Below are positions 31,594 to 40,483 of a stretch of 64,000 nucleotides of DNA, in pieces. A model generated the notes under the pieces. The model saw nothing but the letters and a program-made list of their open reading frames with translations, did not search any database and was not told where the DNA came from. Each line of letters opens with the position of its first letter. Position 1 is the first letter of the stretch. The stretch comes from Pseudarthrobacter sulfonivorans (lineage in GTDB: Bacteria; Actinomycetota; Actinomycetes; Actinomycetales; Micrococcaceae), in assembly GCF_001484605.1 (NCBI RefSeq), contig NZ_CP013747.1, positions 1,240,001 to 1,304,000 of the forward strand, given 5' to 3'. Position numbers and translations under genes: made by a program.

Positions 31594-33087
31594 TTACGCC
31601 AGAACGCCTGCCCGCCGGCCGAAGACGCACCCTGCTGCAAGGCCGGTGCCGCCCGGGTAGTTGACACTGAACAGTCCGCCGAGCATTTCACCTGCCACAA
31701 ACAGCCCTTCGATGTGCTTGCCGTCAGCGTTCAGGACGCGGCCGTGGGTATCGGACTTGATGCCGCCGAATGTGAACGTGATGCCGCACGTCACGCCGTA
31801 GGCGTAGAACGGTCCCGTTTCGATGGGGGCGGCCCAGTTGCTCTTGACCGGTTCCGTGGCCGCCATCCGGCCGTCCTTGACGGTGGGATCGAACGGGATG
31901 GACCGATCGATCGAGTTGTTGAAGTCCGTCACGATCTTGGCCAGATTCTCCGGGTCCAGGCCGATCTTGGCGGCCAGGTCTTCGATCGTGTCCGCGACCT
32001 CCACCGAGATGCCGGGCATGTCGTATTCCTCGCTGCGCAGCATCGGGCGCAGGGTTGCGTCGAAGATCTGGTAAGCCACAGATCCGGGCTGCTTGAGGAT
32101 TTCCTTGCCGTATTTGGCGTAGGTGTAGTTCCTGAAGTCCGCGCCCTCGTCGAGGAAACGCTTGCCATCCGTGTTCACGATAATGCCCAGCGGGTAGCTC
32201 TGCCGGGTCAGCCGATTGGTGAGTTCACGGTTGCTCTCGTTAGTGGCTGTGAAGGCATCCCACTGAACGCTGTGGCAGGTGCCCCAGTCCCCGCCCTTGG
32301 TGGCCCCGATCTCCAGAGCCGCGGCGATCATGTCGCCGGTGTTGTACGGAGTCCCCCGGACCTTGGCGTTTTCCCAGCCCTCGCCCAGGTGCTCCCGGCG
32401 CCACTGGGGGTCGGACTCAAAGCCGCCCGCGGTGAGGATCACGGATTCCGCCCTGAGAGGCAGCTCGCCTTCCGCAGTATTGACGACGACGCCGGCAACT
32501 CGCCCGTTTTCCACGATGAGGCTTTGCGCCGCGTGGCCGTAGCGGACATCGATGCCCAGTTCGGCAGCAACCCGGGTATGGTCCTCGATCAGGCCTTCGC
32601 CGCCACCCACGTTCCCCACATGCAGTCCGCCCCAGAAGAGGTAGGATCCATCCGCGCGCTCATACGCCTGACGCTCGTACATCAGGCGATACTTCAGGCC
32701 CAGGCCATTGAGCCATCGCAAGGTGGACTGGCTCTCGGCGATGAGAACCTCCGTCAGCGCGGGATCATTCCGGCCCTCAGTGACCTTTTCCAGGTCCGAT
32801 GCATATTCCTCAGCGCTGTAGGGAGGAACCACGGTGCAGCTGTGACGCTCATCCGGTTCCACGAGGCCCTGCAGGTCATCCAGCCCGTTGTGAACGATCC
32901 GGGTGGCGCCAGCGGTATAAAAGCTGTTACCCCCGGCCATCTCCTTCTCACCCTTTTCCAGCAGCACAACGCGCCGCCCACGTTCCGCCGCGGCATGCGC
33001 AGCAGTGAAACCAGCATTTCCGCCGCCCACCACAATTACGTCAACACTGTCCGCACTCCGGGGTCCGGCTCCATTACCGATAGACAT
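31594..33087 (-). CDS. tcuA: FAD-dependent tricarballylate dehydrogenase TcuA
   Basis: 497 residues from ATG 33087 (GAGAGGA upstream). Fumarate reductase-type flavoprotein: dinucleotide fold DVIVVGGGNAGFTAAHAA, LLEKGEKEMAGGNSFYTAGA, capping domain, and C-terminal flavin motif SVNYPGGTGLAAGCVFGRRA. TcuA oxidises tricarballylate to cis-aconitate, removing an aconitase inhibitor. Assignment is supported by the GntR gene and divergent tctCBA genes. A generic 3-ketosteroid or fumarate reductase-like dehydrogenase is the alternative. No TcuB gene is present, so the electron acceptor is unknown. Confidence 0.85.
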   Translation of the reverse strand: MSIGNGAGPRSADSVDVIVVGGGNAGFTAAHAAAERGRRVVLLEKGEKEMAGGNSFYTAGATRIVHNGLDDLQGLVEPDERHSCTVVPPYSAEEYASDLEKVTEGRNDPALTEVLIAESQSTLRWLNGLGLKYRLMYERQAYERADGSYLFWGGLHVGNVGGGEGLIEDHTRVAAELGIDVRYGHAAQSLIVENGRVAGVVVNTAEGELPLRAESVILTAGGFESDPQWRREHLGEGWENAKVRGTPYNTGDMIAAALEIGATKGGDWGTCHSVQWDAFTATNESNRELTNRLTRQSYPLGIIVNTDGKRFLDEGADFRNYTYAKYGKEILKQPGSVAYQIFDATLRPMLRSEEYDMPGISVEVADTIEDLAAKIGLDPENLAKIVTDFNNSIDRSIPFDPTVKDGRMAATEPVKSNWAAPIETGPFYAYGVTCGITFTFGGIKSDTHGRVLNADGKHIEGLFVAGEMLGGLFSVNYPGGTGLAAGCVFGRRAGVLA

Positions 33088-33121
33088 TGACTGTCCTCTC
33101 ACTAGGATTAGTGAATCCAAC

Positions 33122-33138
33122 TGTATACAAAGGTATGC
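33122..33138. promoter_or_regulatory. Operator copy 1 (tcuA side)
   Basis: TGTATACAAAGGTATGC with a perfect TGTATACA core, about 35 bp upstream of the tcuA start; repeated in the same orientation at 33211. Probable GntR/FCD site. Confidence 0.55.
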
Positions 33139-33210
33139 AACCGGCGCAAATGGTTTCTACGTCTCGAAAACTTGCCGGTGACTGCCATCACAGGTATAAC
33201 TGTATTTCAT

Positions 33211-33227
33211 TGTGTACAACGGTATCC
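33211..33227. promoter_or_regulatory. Operator copy 2 (tctC side)
   Basis: TGTGTACAACGGTATCC, 14 of 17 bases identical to the copy at 33122, 89 bp apart, about 57 bp upstream of tctC. The pair could support looping or separate control of the two promoters. Confidence 0.55.
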
Positions 33228-33283
33228 GATGTGGACCCTAGTACTTTCGCCCCGCCCAACAACGTCGTTACGGAACGAGAACC

Positions 33284-34264
33284 ATGAAAAATCCCCTACG
33301 CAATGCTGTGTTCGGCCTGGTTGTGGCCGTCATCGCCGCGCTTGCGTTCGTGAATGCCGGCACCGCCGGTGGAACGAGCACGGCCAGGAACAAACTCACT
33401 CTGATCGCTCCCGCGGCCCCGGGCGGCGGTTGGGACGGATTTGCCCGCGAAGGACAGCAGGCGCTCAAGAGCGGCGGCGTCGTCAATAACGCCCAGGTAG
33501 TCAACGTACCCGGGGCCGGCGGGACAATCGGCCTGAGCCAGTTCGTTCAGACTCCGGGGCGCGAAGACGCCCTTCTGGCGACCGGTGGAGTGATGGTGGG
33601 GGCCATCGAACTCGGCGACAATCCGGAGTCAATGGCTGACGTTGTTCCCATCGCCCGGCTGGCCGATGACTATGCGGCACTGGTGGTCCCGGCCGATTCC
33701 GAGTTCAAAACCCTCGGTGATTTCCTGGCCGCTTGGACGAAGGATCCTGGTGGAACCTCGATCGGTGGCGGCTCCCTCGGCTCCATTGACCACCTGCTTA
33801 GCGCGATGGTAGCCAAAACCGTAGGCGTGGATCCCAAAGATGTGAACTACATTGCGTACTCCGGAGGCGGGGAGGCCCTGACCTCCCTCCTGTCCCACAC
33901 CACGTCCGCCGGCATGTCCGGCTACAACGAGGTCAGCGACCAAATCGAAGCGGGAACCCTGCGGGCGCTGGCCATCTCTTCCGAGGAGCGGCTCGACGGC
34001 GTTGACGTTCCCACCTTCAAGGAACAGGGCGTGGACGCATCCATGTCCAACTGGCGTGGGTTTGTGGCCGCGCCCGGCACAACGGACGAAGTGAAAGCGG
34101 AATTTATCGCGATCGTCACCGAGATGCGCAGCAGCGCCCACTGGCAGGAAGCCCTGAAGCGCAACAACTGGACGGACACCTTCTCAACCGGCGAAGAATT
34201 CGAACAGTTCATCAACAACGAAGTTGCAACGGCCCAAGAAATCGTAAAGGACCTCGGCCTATGA
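33284..34264 (+). CDS. tctC: Tripartite tricarboxylate transporter substrate-binding protein
   Basis: 326 residues. Signal peptide (AVFGLVVAVIAALAFVNAGTA) then the Bug/TctC fold: KLTLIAPAAPGGGWDGFARE (ligand loop near residue 40), VVNVPGAGGTIGLSQFV, DYAALVVPADSEFKTLGDF. The extracytoplasmic receptor for a tricarboxylate, probably tricarballylate or citrate given tcuA. ATGA overlap with tctB. Divergent from tcuA. Confidence 0.92.
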   Translation: MKNPLRNAVFGLVVAVIAALAFVNAGTAGGTSTARNKLTLIAPAAPGGGWDGFAREGQQALKSGGVVNNAQVVNVPGAGGTIGLSQFVQTPGREDALLATGGVMVGAIELGDNPESMADVVPIARLADDYAALVVPADSEFKTLGDFLAAWTKDPGGTSIGGGSLGSIDHLLSAMVAKTVGVDPKDVNYIAYSGGGEALTSLLSHTTSAGMSGYNEVSDQIEAGTLRALAISSEERLDGVDVPTFKEQGVDASMSNWRGFVAAPGTTDEVKAEFIAIVTEMRSSAHWQEALKRNNWTDTFSTGEEFEQFINNEVATAQEIVKDLGL

Positions 34265-34908
34265 GCATCACCCAGCACCAGCAAGAAACAGGATCCGCTA
34301 CGGAACCGCAAAGCCAACCAAAAGCAGGCTTCGGGACCGGCCGCAGTGAATTCGTTGTGGTCGCCGTGCTGTACGCAGTGGCCATCTTCCTCACCGTGGG
34401 CACTGCGACCATGAATGTGCAGGGCAAGTCAGCTCCCGGACCGCAATTCTTCCCCATTCTGGTGTGCATAGTCCTGTACTTGGTGGCCACCCTCCTGGCG
34501 GTCCAGATCATTCGTTCACCGAAGGTCCCGGACAATGCCATCCATCCCGGGAGCGGGCAGTTCTCCGCGGATATGCTGCACGACCTTGGCCATCTGGGGA
34601 AGGACGAGGATGAGGCCTGCGAAGAAGCAGCATCCCTGGCGCCGGCCAAAACCTGGAAGACCTACTCGGACTGGCGGACGGTTGGCCTGCTGCTGGCCGG
34701 CGTCGTGGCGTTTGTCCTGCTGCTCAACCCACTGGGCTGGATCATCAGCGCCGCAATGCTGTTCTGGGTTGTTGCCTACGCCCTCGGCAGCCGCCGCCAT
34801 GTCTTCGACATCGGCGTTGGCCTGCTCTTTTCCTCAATTACTCAACTGGCCTTTGGCGCCGGGCTGGGCCTCAGCCTGCCCTCCGGCATCGTGGGAGGGA
34901 TTTTCTAA
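34261..34908 (+). CDS. tctB: Tripartite tricarboxylate transporter small subunit TctB
   Basis: 215 residues with four membrane segments in the TctB layout (FVVVAVLYAVAIFLTVGTAT; PQFFPILVCIVLYLVATLLA; VGLLLAGVVAFVLLLNPLGW IISAAMLFWVVAYAL; FSSITQLAFGAGLGLSL). The stretch between TM2 and TM3 is longer and more acidic than usual. Overlaps tctA by 1 bp (TAATG). Confidence 0.9.
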   Translation: MSITQHQQETGSATEPQSQPKAGFGTGRSEFVVVAVLYAVAIFLTVGTATMNVQGKSAPGPQFFPILVCIVLYLVATLLAVQIIRSPKVPDNAIHPGSGQFSADMLHDLGHLGKDEDEACEEAASLAPAKTWKTYSDWRTVGLLLAGVVAFVLLLNPLGWIISAAMLFWVVAYALGSRRHVFDIGVGLLFSSITQLAFGAGLGLSLPSGIVGGIF

Positions 34909-36416
34909 TGGAACAGCTCGAACTCCTGATGGGCGGCTTCGCCAGCGCCCTGACCCCCATCAACCTCCTGTGGGTGCTGATCGGCGCAATCCTGGGCACC
35001 GCCGTCGGCGTCCTTCCCGGGCTTGGCTCCGCCATGGCGGTGGCGCTGCTGCTGCCTGTGACGTTTTCACTGGAGCCGACGGCAGCGTTCATCATGTTCG
35101 CCGGCATCTATTTCGGCGGCCTTTTCGGTGACTCCACGTCCGGAATCCTGCTCAACACCCCGGGCCACTCGTCCGCCATCGCGTCCACGTTCGAGGGTCA
35201 CCGGATGGCAAAGAACGGTCACGCCGCCAAGGCCTTGGCCACTTGCGCCATCGGCGCCTTCATCGGCGGCCTGATCGCCACAACCCTGGTAGTGTTCTTC
35301 GCGCCGACCTTGGTCAAAATGGCCACCGTCTTCGGCCCGGCCGAGTACTTCGCCCTGGCAGTGTTCGCGTTCCTGGCCATTTCCGCCGTCGTCTCTGAAT
35401 CAGTTATCCGCGGCATCGCGGCCCTGGGGATCGGGCTGGCCCTCGCCCTCGTGGGAATCGACGGTCCAAGCGGCACGGCCCGGTTCACCCTGGGCATGCC
35501 CCAGCTCTTCGACGGGATCTCTGTCATCGTCATCACGGTGGGGCTGCTGGCCCTCGGCGAGGTGTTCCACATCGCCTCCCGCATCCACCGCGACCCCGTT
35601 GCCACGCAAATCGAAACCAAGGGCCGGGCACGGCTTACGCTCGCTGATTTCAAGAAGGCATTGCCCGCCTGGCTCCGCGGCACCGCGTTCGGCGCCCCGT
35701 TCGGGCTGATCCCCGCCGGCGGCGCTGAAGTACCCACCTTCCTGGCCTACGGCACCGAGAAGCAGCTGGCCAAGCGCCGGAACGATCCCGAGTTCGGCAC
35801 CACCGGTTCCATCCGCGGCCTGGCAGCTCCCGAAGCCGCAGCCAACGCCACGGCCGGCACTGCCATGGGTGCCCTGCTCGCATTGGGACTTCCGACGTCG
35901 GCCACCGCGGCCATCATGCTCGCGGCCTTCCAGCAGTACGGCATGCAGCCCGGCCCCCTGCTCTTCGAACGAAGCGGCGACCTGGTCTGGGCGCTGCTGG
36001 CCTCGCTGTTCATCGGCCTGGTGATCCTGGTGATGATCAACATTCCGTTCGCGTCCGTCTGGGCCAGGCTGTTGAGCATCCCCAAGCATTACCTCTACGC
36101 CGGCATCACCGTCTTCTCGATGCTCGGTGTCTACGCAGTGAGCTCCGCGGTGCTAGACCTCTGGCTGCTGACCGCGATCGGACTCACCGGATTCCTGATG
36201 CGCCGCTACAACATCCCGCTGGCACCAGTGTTGATCGCCGTGATTCTGGGGCCGATGGCGGAGACCGAACTGCGCCGCGCGCTGGCCGTCTCCGAGGGGA
36301 ACCTGGGCATCCTGGTGGACAGCCCCATCACCATAACCCTGTATCTGGTCCTCGCCGCAGCCCTCGCCGTTAGCGCCATCCAACACCTCCGTCACCGGGC
36401 CAGCCGGAAAGCCTAG
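34908..36416 (+). CDS. tctA: Tripartite tricarboxylate transporter large subunit TctA
   Basis: 502 residues with about 12 membrane segments; family motifs GTAVGVLPGLGSAMAVALLL (residues about 30-50) and YFGGLFGDSTSGILLNTPG, and a later repeat GALLALGLPTSATAAIMLAA. Uses an ion gradient to import the tricarboxylate delivered by TctC. The TAG stop (36414-36416) contains the TA target of the IS630 insertion; the stop is preserved because the element begins with G. Confidence 0.93.
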   Translation: MEQLELLMGGFASALTPINLLWVLIGAILGTAVGVLPGLGSAMAVALLLPVTFSLEPTAAFIMFAGIYFGGLFGDSTSGILLNTPGHSSAIASTFEGHRMAKNGHAAKALATCAIGAFIGGLIATTLVVFFAPTLVKMATVFGPAEYFALAVFAFLAISAVVSESVIRGIAALGIGLALALVGIDGPSGTARFTLGMPQLFDGISVIVITVGLLALGEVFHIASRIHRDPVATQIETKGRARLTLADFKKALPAWLRGTAFGAPFGLIPAGGAEVPTFLAYGTEKQLAKRRNDPEFGTTGSIRGLAAPEAAANATAGTAMGALLALGLPTSATAAIMLAAFQQYGMQPGPLLFERSGDLVWALLASLFIGLVILVMINIPFASVWARLLSIPKHYLYAGITVFSMLGVYAVSSAVLDLWLLTAIGLTGFLMRRYNIPLAPVLIAVILGPMAETELRRALAVSEGNLGILVDSPITITLYLVLAAALAVSAIQHLRHRASRKA

Positions 36417-37562
36417 TGGTATGTCTCCAAAATAGTTTGCGGGTGTTCTGTTAAACTGGGGGTATGACGAATCCGGCTCCTGCATTGGTGGTTTCTGATG
36501 GACAACGTGCAGCATTGGAGGTCCTTTCGAAATCGCAGACGGCGTCCCATCGCGAGGTTCAGCGGGCGCAGGTTTTGTTGATGGCCGCGGAGGGGTTGGC
36601 CAATGAATCGATCGCGAAGGTCGCCGGGACGAGCCCGGGGACGGTGAGGTCCTGGCGGGCCCGGTTCGCCGAGGACGGCCTGTCCCACCTGGGAGAGGTG
36701 CGTGCCGGGCGGGGCCGCAAGCCGGTCATTCCGCAGTCAAAGATTGACGAGATCGTTGATCTGACGCGCAATTCCAGGCCCGAAGGGCAGACGCACTGGT
36801 CGGTGCGGACGATGGCGGCGAAGGTGGGGGTGTCTCCGGCGCAGGTGCAGCGGATCTGGGCGGCCAGGGGCTTGAAGCCGCACCTGGTGGATACGTTCAA
36901 GCTCTCCAACGATCCGCGGTTTGAAGAAAAACTCATTGATGTCGTCGGCCTGTACCTGAACCCGCCGGAGAAAGCGATCGTGCTGTGCATGGACGAGAAA
37001 TCGTCCATCCAGGCCCTGGACCGCACCCAGCCGTCCCTGCCGATGAAGAAAGGCCGGGCGGAAACGATGACCCATGACTACAAACGCAACGGCACCACCA
37101 CCTTGTTCGCTGCCCTGGACGTGGCCACCGGAAAAGTCATCGGCTCATGCCTGCCCAAACACCGGCACGAAGAATTCCTGGTGTTCCTCAAGACCATCAA
37201 CAAAGAAGTCCCGCAGGGCCTGGATGTCCACCTGATCCTGGACAACTACGCCACCCACAAGCACCCCGACGTGAAAGCCTGGCTGGCGAATAATCCCCGC
37301 TTCCAGCTGCATTTCACCCCCACCTCGTCCTCGTGGCTCAACCTCGTCGAGCGCTGGTTCCGGGAACTCACAGACAAGGCCCTGCGCCGCGGAGCGTTCC
37401 ATTCCGTACCGGACCTGATCCACAAGATCGAAGAGTATCTCGCCGCCCACAACACCGAACCCAAACCCCTGGTCTGGACCGCGACCGCAGACTCAATCCT
37501 CAAAAAAGTAGCCCGCGGCCGCGTCGCCCTCGAAACCATCAAACAAAACTGAGACACACCAC
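36416..37562 (+). mobile_element. IS630-family insertion sequence
   Basis: 1147 bp. Terminal inverted repeats GTGGTATGTCTC (36416-36427) and GAGACACACCAC (37551-37562), 11 of 12 matching. Flanked by TA at 36414-36415 and 37563-37564, the 2-bp TA duplication of the IS630/Tc1-mariner superfamily. Inserted in the stop codon of tctA, between the gene and its terminator. A single intact transposase ORF suggests recent arrival. Confidence 0.9.
36464..37552 (+). CDS. IS630-family transposase
   Basis: 362 residues, intact. N-terminal HTH domains (NESIAKVAGTSPGTVRSWRA; TMAAKVGVSPAQVQRIWAAR) and a DDE catalytic domain with Asp in IVLCMDEKSSIQALDR, Asp in DVHLILDNYATHKHPDV and Glu in SSWLNLVERWFRELTDK. 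The stop codon overlaps the right terminal repeat. Confidence 0.93.
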   Translation: MTNPAPALVVSDGQRAALEVLSKSQTASHREVQRAQVLLMAAEGLANESIAKVAGTSPGTVRSWRARFAEDGLSHLGEVRAGRGRKPVIPQSKIDEIVDLTRNSRPEGQTHWSVRTMAAKVGVSPAQVQRIWAARGLKPHLVDTFKLSNDPRFEEKLIDVVGLYLNPPEKAIVLCMDEKSSIQALDRTQPSLPMKKGRAETMTHDYKRNGTTTLFAALDVATGKVIGSCLPKHRHEEFLVFLKTINKEVPQGLDVHLILDNYATHKHPDVKAWLANNPRFQLHFTPTSSSWLNLVERWFRELTDKALRRGAFHSVPDLIHKIEEYLAAHNTEPKPLVWTATADSILKKVARGRVALETIKQN

Positions 37563-37589
37563 TAGTTGCCGGGCCCAACCAACAGGAGA

Positions 37590-37635
37590 GCCCCTGCGCT
37601 CAACTACCCGACGGGCAGTCGAGCGCAGGGGCTTT
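37590..37635 (+). terminator. Rho-independent terminator of the tct operon
   Basis: Stem GCCCCTGCGCTC / GAGCGCAGGGGC with a 19-nt loop followed by TTT, 25 bp beyond the right end of the IS. Before the insertion it would have lain about 25 bp after the tctA stop; the IS now separates it from the operon by more than 1.1 kb. Confidence 0.75.
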
Positions 37636-37641
37636 CTCCCG

Positions 37642-37965
37642 CTAGGACCGCGCGGCGCGGATAGCCCGGGCCCCAGCGGCGCCGGCAGCCAGGATCACCG
37701 GGACCAGGCACAGCAGGGTGACCACGGTGTTGGGACGGAACGCCGCGCGGCCGCCGACGGTCCGGTACACACCCAGCGGCAGCACCAACCCGCCGCCACC
37801 CCCGCCGGAGGCACCGTCGCCGGCTTCGCCGCCTCCCCCGAACCCGAAGGACACCAGGGCGACCGGGATGATTTCTTCCCCGCCCACCTGGACGGCCGGG
37901 CCATAAGCCTTGTTGACGCCGATGTTTTTGAAGGTGTCCACGAAGGACGAAAAGGAATCAGACAT
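37642..37965 (-). CDS. YtfJ/GerW-family small protein
   Basis: 107 residues from ATG 37965. It has the Spore_YtfJ pattern (VDTFKNIGVNKAYGPAVQVG; EIIPVALVSFGFGGGGE), a Gly-rich loop and one C-terminal membrane helix (PNTVVTLLCLVPVILAAGAA). The name comes from Bacillus sporulation, but the family is common in non-sporulating actinobacteria, where its role is unknown. Confidence 0.8.
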   Translation of the reverse strand: MSDSFSSFVDTFKNIGVNKAYGPAVQVGGEEIIPVALVSFGFGGGGEAGDGASGGGGGGLVLPLGVYRTVGGRAAFRPNTVVTLLCLVPVILAAGAAGARAIRAARS

Positions 37966-38077
37966 AACTTCACCATAGGCGCGCGGCGGAGTGATCACCA
38001 TGGGTGAGCGGCCGACGTCGGGCCTTCCCCAGCGTGCCGCGTATTACGCCGCGACCCCTGCCTGCAATACTTCGGGG

Positions 38078-38575
38078 ATGTCTGCTCCTTCAGCCGCGTT
38101 CGCCGAGAACGTCATCCACCAGCCCGCGCGCGCCCAGTTCGAGGCCTTCATCGATGACCACCGGAACATGCTCAGCGCCTGCCTGGACGGCCTCACCGAG
38201 GAGCAGGCGCGCCGGCCGCTGGTGGCATCCCGCACCACTCTGCTGGGCTTGGTGAAGCACGCGGCGTTCGTGGAGAAAGTCTGGTTCGACGAGGCCATCA
38301 CGTGCCGGTCGCGCACCAAGATCGGCATTCCGGCAACACCCGACGAGTCGTTCATCCTCACGGACCAGGACACCATCGCCAGCGTCCGGCAGGCCCACCG
38401 GGAGGCCTGCGAGGCATCGCGCCAGGCGACGTCGTTGTTAAGTCTCGACGACGTGCTCCGCGGCAACCGCCGCGGCCCGCTACCCCTGCACTGGGTATAC
38501 CTGCACGTGCTGCGGGAGTTCGCCCAGCACTGCGGGCACGCCGACATACTTCGGGAACAGATCCTCAACGGCTGA
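38078..38575 (+). CDS. DinB/DUF664-family protein
   Basis: 165 residues from ATG 38078; no clear ribosome binding site, and an in-frame upstream extension to 37991 is less likely. Four-helix DinB fold with DDHRNMLSACLDGLTEEQAR, LLGLVKHAAFVEKVWFDEAI (first metal His) and HWVYLHVLREFAQHCGHADI (H-x3-H metal ligands). Family members bind Ni/Zn and include thiol transferases; the substrate is unknown. Confidence 0.82.
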   Translation: MSAPSAAFAENVIHQPARAQFEAFIDDHRNMLSACLDGLTEEQARRPLVASRTTLLGLVKHAAFVEKVWFDEAITCRSRTKIGIPATPDESFILTDQDTIASVRQAHREACEASRQATSLLSLDDVLRGNRRGPLPLHWVYLHVLREFAQHCGHADILREQILNG

Positions 38576-38599
38576 CGCCGGGCAAGCGCCGGCGTCAGC
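38571..38599. terminator. Bidirectional hairpin terminator
   Basis: Perfect stem GCTGACGCCGG-GCAAGCG-CCGGCGTCAGC overlapping the TGA of the DinB gene and ending 10 bp before the stop of the convergent SRPBCC gene. No T-tract, so efficiency is uncertain. Confidence 0.6.
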
Positions 38600-38608
38600 A
38601 GCGCCGAG

Positions 38609-39076
38609 TCAGGCCTTGTTGGCCGTCGCGGCGGCCGAGAGCGCAGCCAGCCCGCGCTCGAAGTCGCCGCCGACCATCTTGTCCATGTTCACGATCATGG
38701 CGAAAATCTTCGCGAGCCCCTTGTTCTCGCCGGTCATCCGCCACGTGACCTGGGTTCCGCCGTCGGCCGGAGTAAACGTAAACGTGGTGGGATTCACAGC
38801 CTTGAACGGCTTTGTGAACTCAAGCCGGACCTTGATACTCCGGGGAAAGTCGGACTCGACAATTTCCATGTTTCCGCTGCCTGCTTTGCGGTTGCCACTC
38901 CACGCATACTTGGCCCCCACACCGGCGTCACTGCCCGAATACGAGCGGTTAAGTTCCGGGTCCACGTTCTCCCAGGGCGACCATTTAGTCCACTCCAGGA
39001 AGCTGTTGACCAGCGGAAACACGTCTTCCGCGGGGGCAGGAATAAGGGCGCTGCGAGTGACTTCGTAAGTTGACAT
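38609..39076 (-). CDS. SRPBCC-family (polyketide cyclase/dehydrase-like) protein
   Basis: 155 residues. START/SRPBCC fold: ALIPAPAEDVFPLVNSFLEW, KWSPWENVDPELNRSYSG, FTPADGGTQVTWRMTGENKG, and the C-terminal helix MVNMDKMVGGDFERGLAALS. Predicted to bind a hydrophobic ligand; no specific function. Confidence 0.84.
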   Translation of the reverse strand: MSTYEVTRSALIPAPAEDVFPLVNSFLEWTKWSPWENVDPELNRSYSGSDAGVGAKYAWSGNRKAGSGNMEIVESDFPRSIKVRLEFTKPFKAVNPTTFTFTPADGGTQVTWRMTGENKGLAKIFAMIVNMDKMVGGDFERGLAALSAAATANKA

Positions 39077-39220
39077 GCCGCAATCATAGGTGGAGGGAGC
39101 CGATATTCAGCGAGTCCCGCATGTGGCGTTCACCAAGTGTTCCGGAACCCGATACCTGTCTTGCGTACTGTCGCAGGATCGACGGCCGGAGGTACGGCCG
39201 CATCAGTGAAAGAGGCATCG

Positions 39221-40414
39221 ATGACCACCGGAATCCACCAGCCCACCCTCAGCCGGCGGGCCGCGCTGGCCGCCGCCGGAACCCTTGGCGCGCTGGGACT
39301 GACAGTGGCTGCGGCAGCCGGAAGCTACGCGGCACCGGGGGCGAAGGCACCCAAGCCCGCACTTGCCTTCCGCCCAGACGGCGGCTTCAAAGTGATCCAG
39401 TTCAACGACACCCAGGACGACGAGCAAACGGACCGCCGCACGATCGAGCTCATGGACAAGACCCTGGACGCGGAGAAGCCGGACTTCGTGGTGATCAACG
39501 GCGATGTGATCAATGGCGGCTGCGACTCTGAGCTGGAGGTCAAGCAGGCACTCAACCACGTGGTCCAGCCCATGGAGCGCCGGCAGATCCCGTGGGCCGT
39601 CACGTTCGGCAACCACGACGAGGATTCCGTGGCACGGACGGGCATGACCGAGGCCAAAATGCTGCAGTTCCTGCAGACCTACGAATTCAACATGAACGGC
39701 GACTCCACGCCGGGGCTCACCGGGACGTCGAACTCAATGCTGCTCGTGCAGTCGGCCAAGTCCAGGGAGCCGGCCTTCGGCCTGTGGCTCATCGACACCG
39801 GCCGATATGCACCGGACGCCATCAATGGACAGGACTTCGAAGGCTACCCCGACTGGGACTGGGTACGCATGGACCAGGTCACCTGGTACCGCAACCTGTC
39901 CATGGCCACCGAGCAGAAGTACGGCAAGAAGGTCCCCTCCCTCATGTGGGGCCACATCGCGCTCCACGAGCACCGCAACATGTGGTTCGCCAGCCTAGAC
40001 TCGCGGACGGACGCCGATCACACCCGGGCCCTCACGAAGCACAACATCGTCGGCGAACGGAACGAGGACGAGTGCCCCGGTCCCATCAACTCCGGCCTAT
40101 TCAACGCCTTCCTGGAGCGCGGGGATGTGCTCGGCTACTTTGTGGGCCACGACCACGTGAACACCTACGTGGGCAACTACTACGGGGTGCAGCTCGGCTA
40201 CGCCCCCGGAACCGGATTCGGCGCCTATGGGCTCCCCGGCGCTGAACGGAACCGCCTGCGCGGCGCCCGGGTCTTTGAGCTGGATGAGAACCACCCCGGA
40301 ATCTACAAGGACACCCGGCTGGTCTTCGCCAAGGACATGGGCATCGACCTGACGGCCAACGACCAGCCGATCGTTCCCCAGCCACTGGACCCGGCCCAGG
40401 CCCAGGGACGTTAG
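39221..40414 (+). CDS. Exported metallophosphoesterase (Tat signal)
   Basis: 397 residues. Twin-arginine signal TLSRRAALAAAGTLGALGLT, then a calcineurin-like phosphoesterase domain: metal motifs VIQFNDTQDDEQTDRR, FVVINGDVING, VTFGNHDEDS, WGHIALHEH and YFVGHDHVNTYVG. It resembles purple acid phosphatase-like or sphingomyelinase-like secreted phosphoesterases. ATG 39221 has AGAGG upstream. Folded before export, so a metal cofactor is loaded in the cytoplasm. Confidence 0.9.
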   Translation: MTTGIHQPTLSRRAALAAAGTLGALGLTVAAAAGSYAAPGAKAPKPALAFRPDGGFKVIQFNDTQDDEQTDRRTIELMDKTLDAEKPDFVVINGDVINGGCDSELEVKQALNHVVQPMERRQIPWAVTFGNHDEDSVARTGMTEAKMLQFLQTYEFNMNGDSTPGLTGTSNSMLLVQSAKSREPAFGLWLIDTGRYAPDAINGQDFEGYPDWDWVRMDQVTWYRNLSMATEQKYGKKVPSLMWGHIALHEHRNMWFASLDSRTDADHTRALTKHNIVGERNEDECPGPINSGLFNAFLERGDVLGYFVGHDHVNTYVGNYYGVQLGYAPGTGFGAYGLPGAERNRLRGARVFELDENHPGIYKDTRLVFAKDMGIDLTANDQPIVPQPLDPAQAQGR

Positions 40415-40483
40415 CGTCGGCCAGGACTAGGTTGCCGCTCCGTGCGGCTCCGGCGGGACTGGCGGGCTAGGGGGTGGGACGGG

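Noticed and set aside
31567..33090. 507-codon plus-strand frame opposite tcuA
   Set aside because: Antisense shadow; tcuA on the minus strand has complete flavoprotein motifs.
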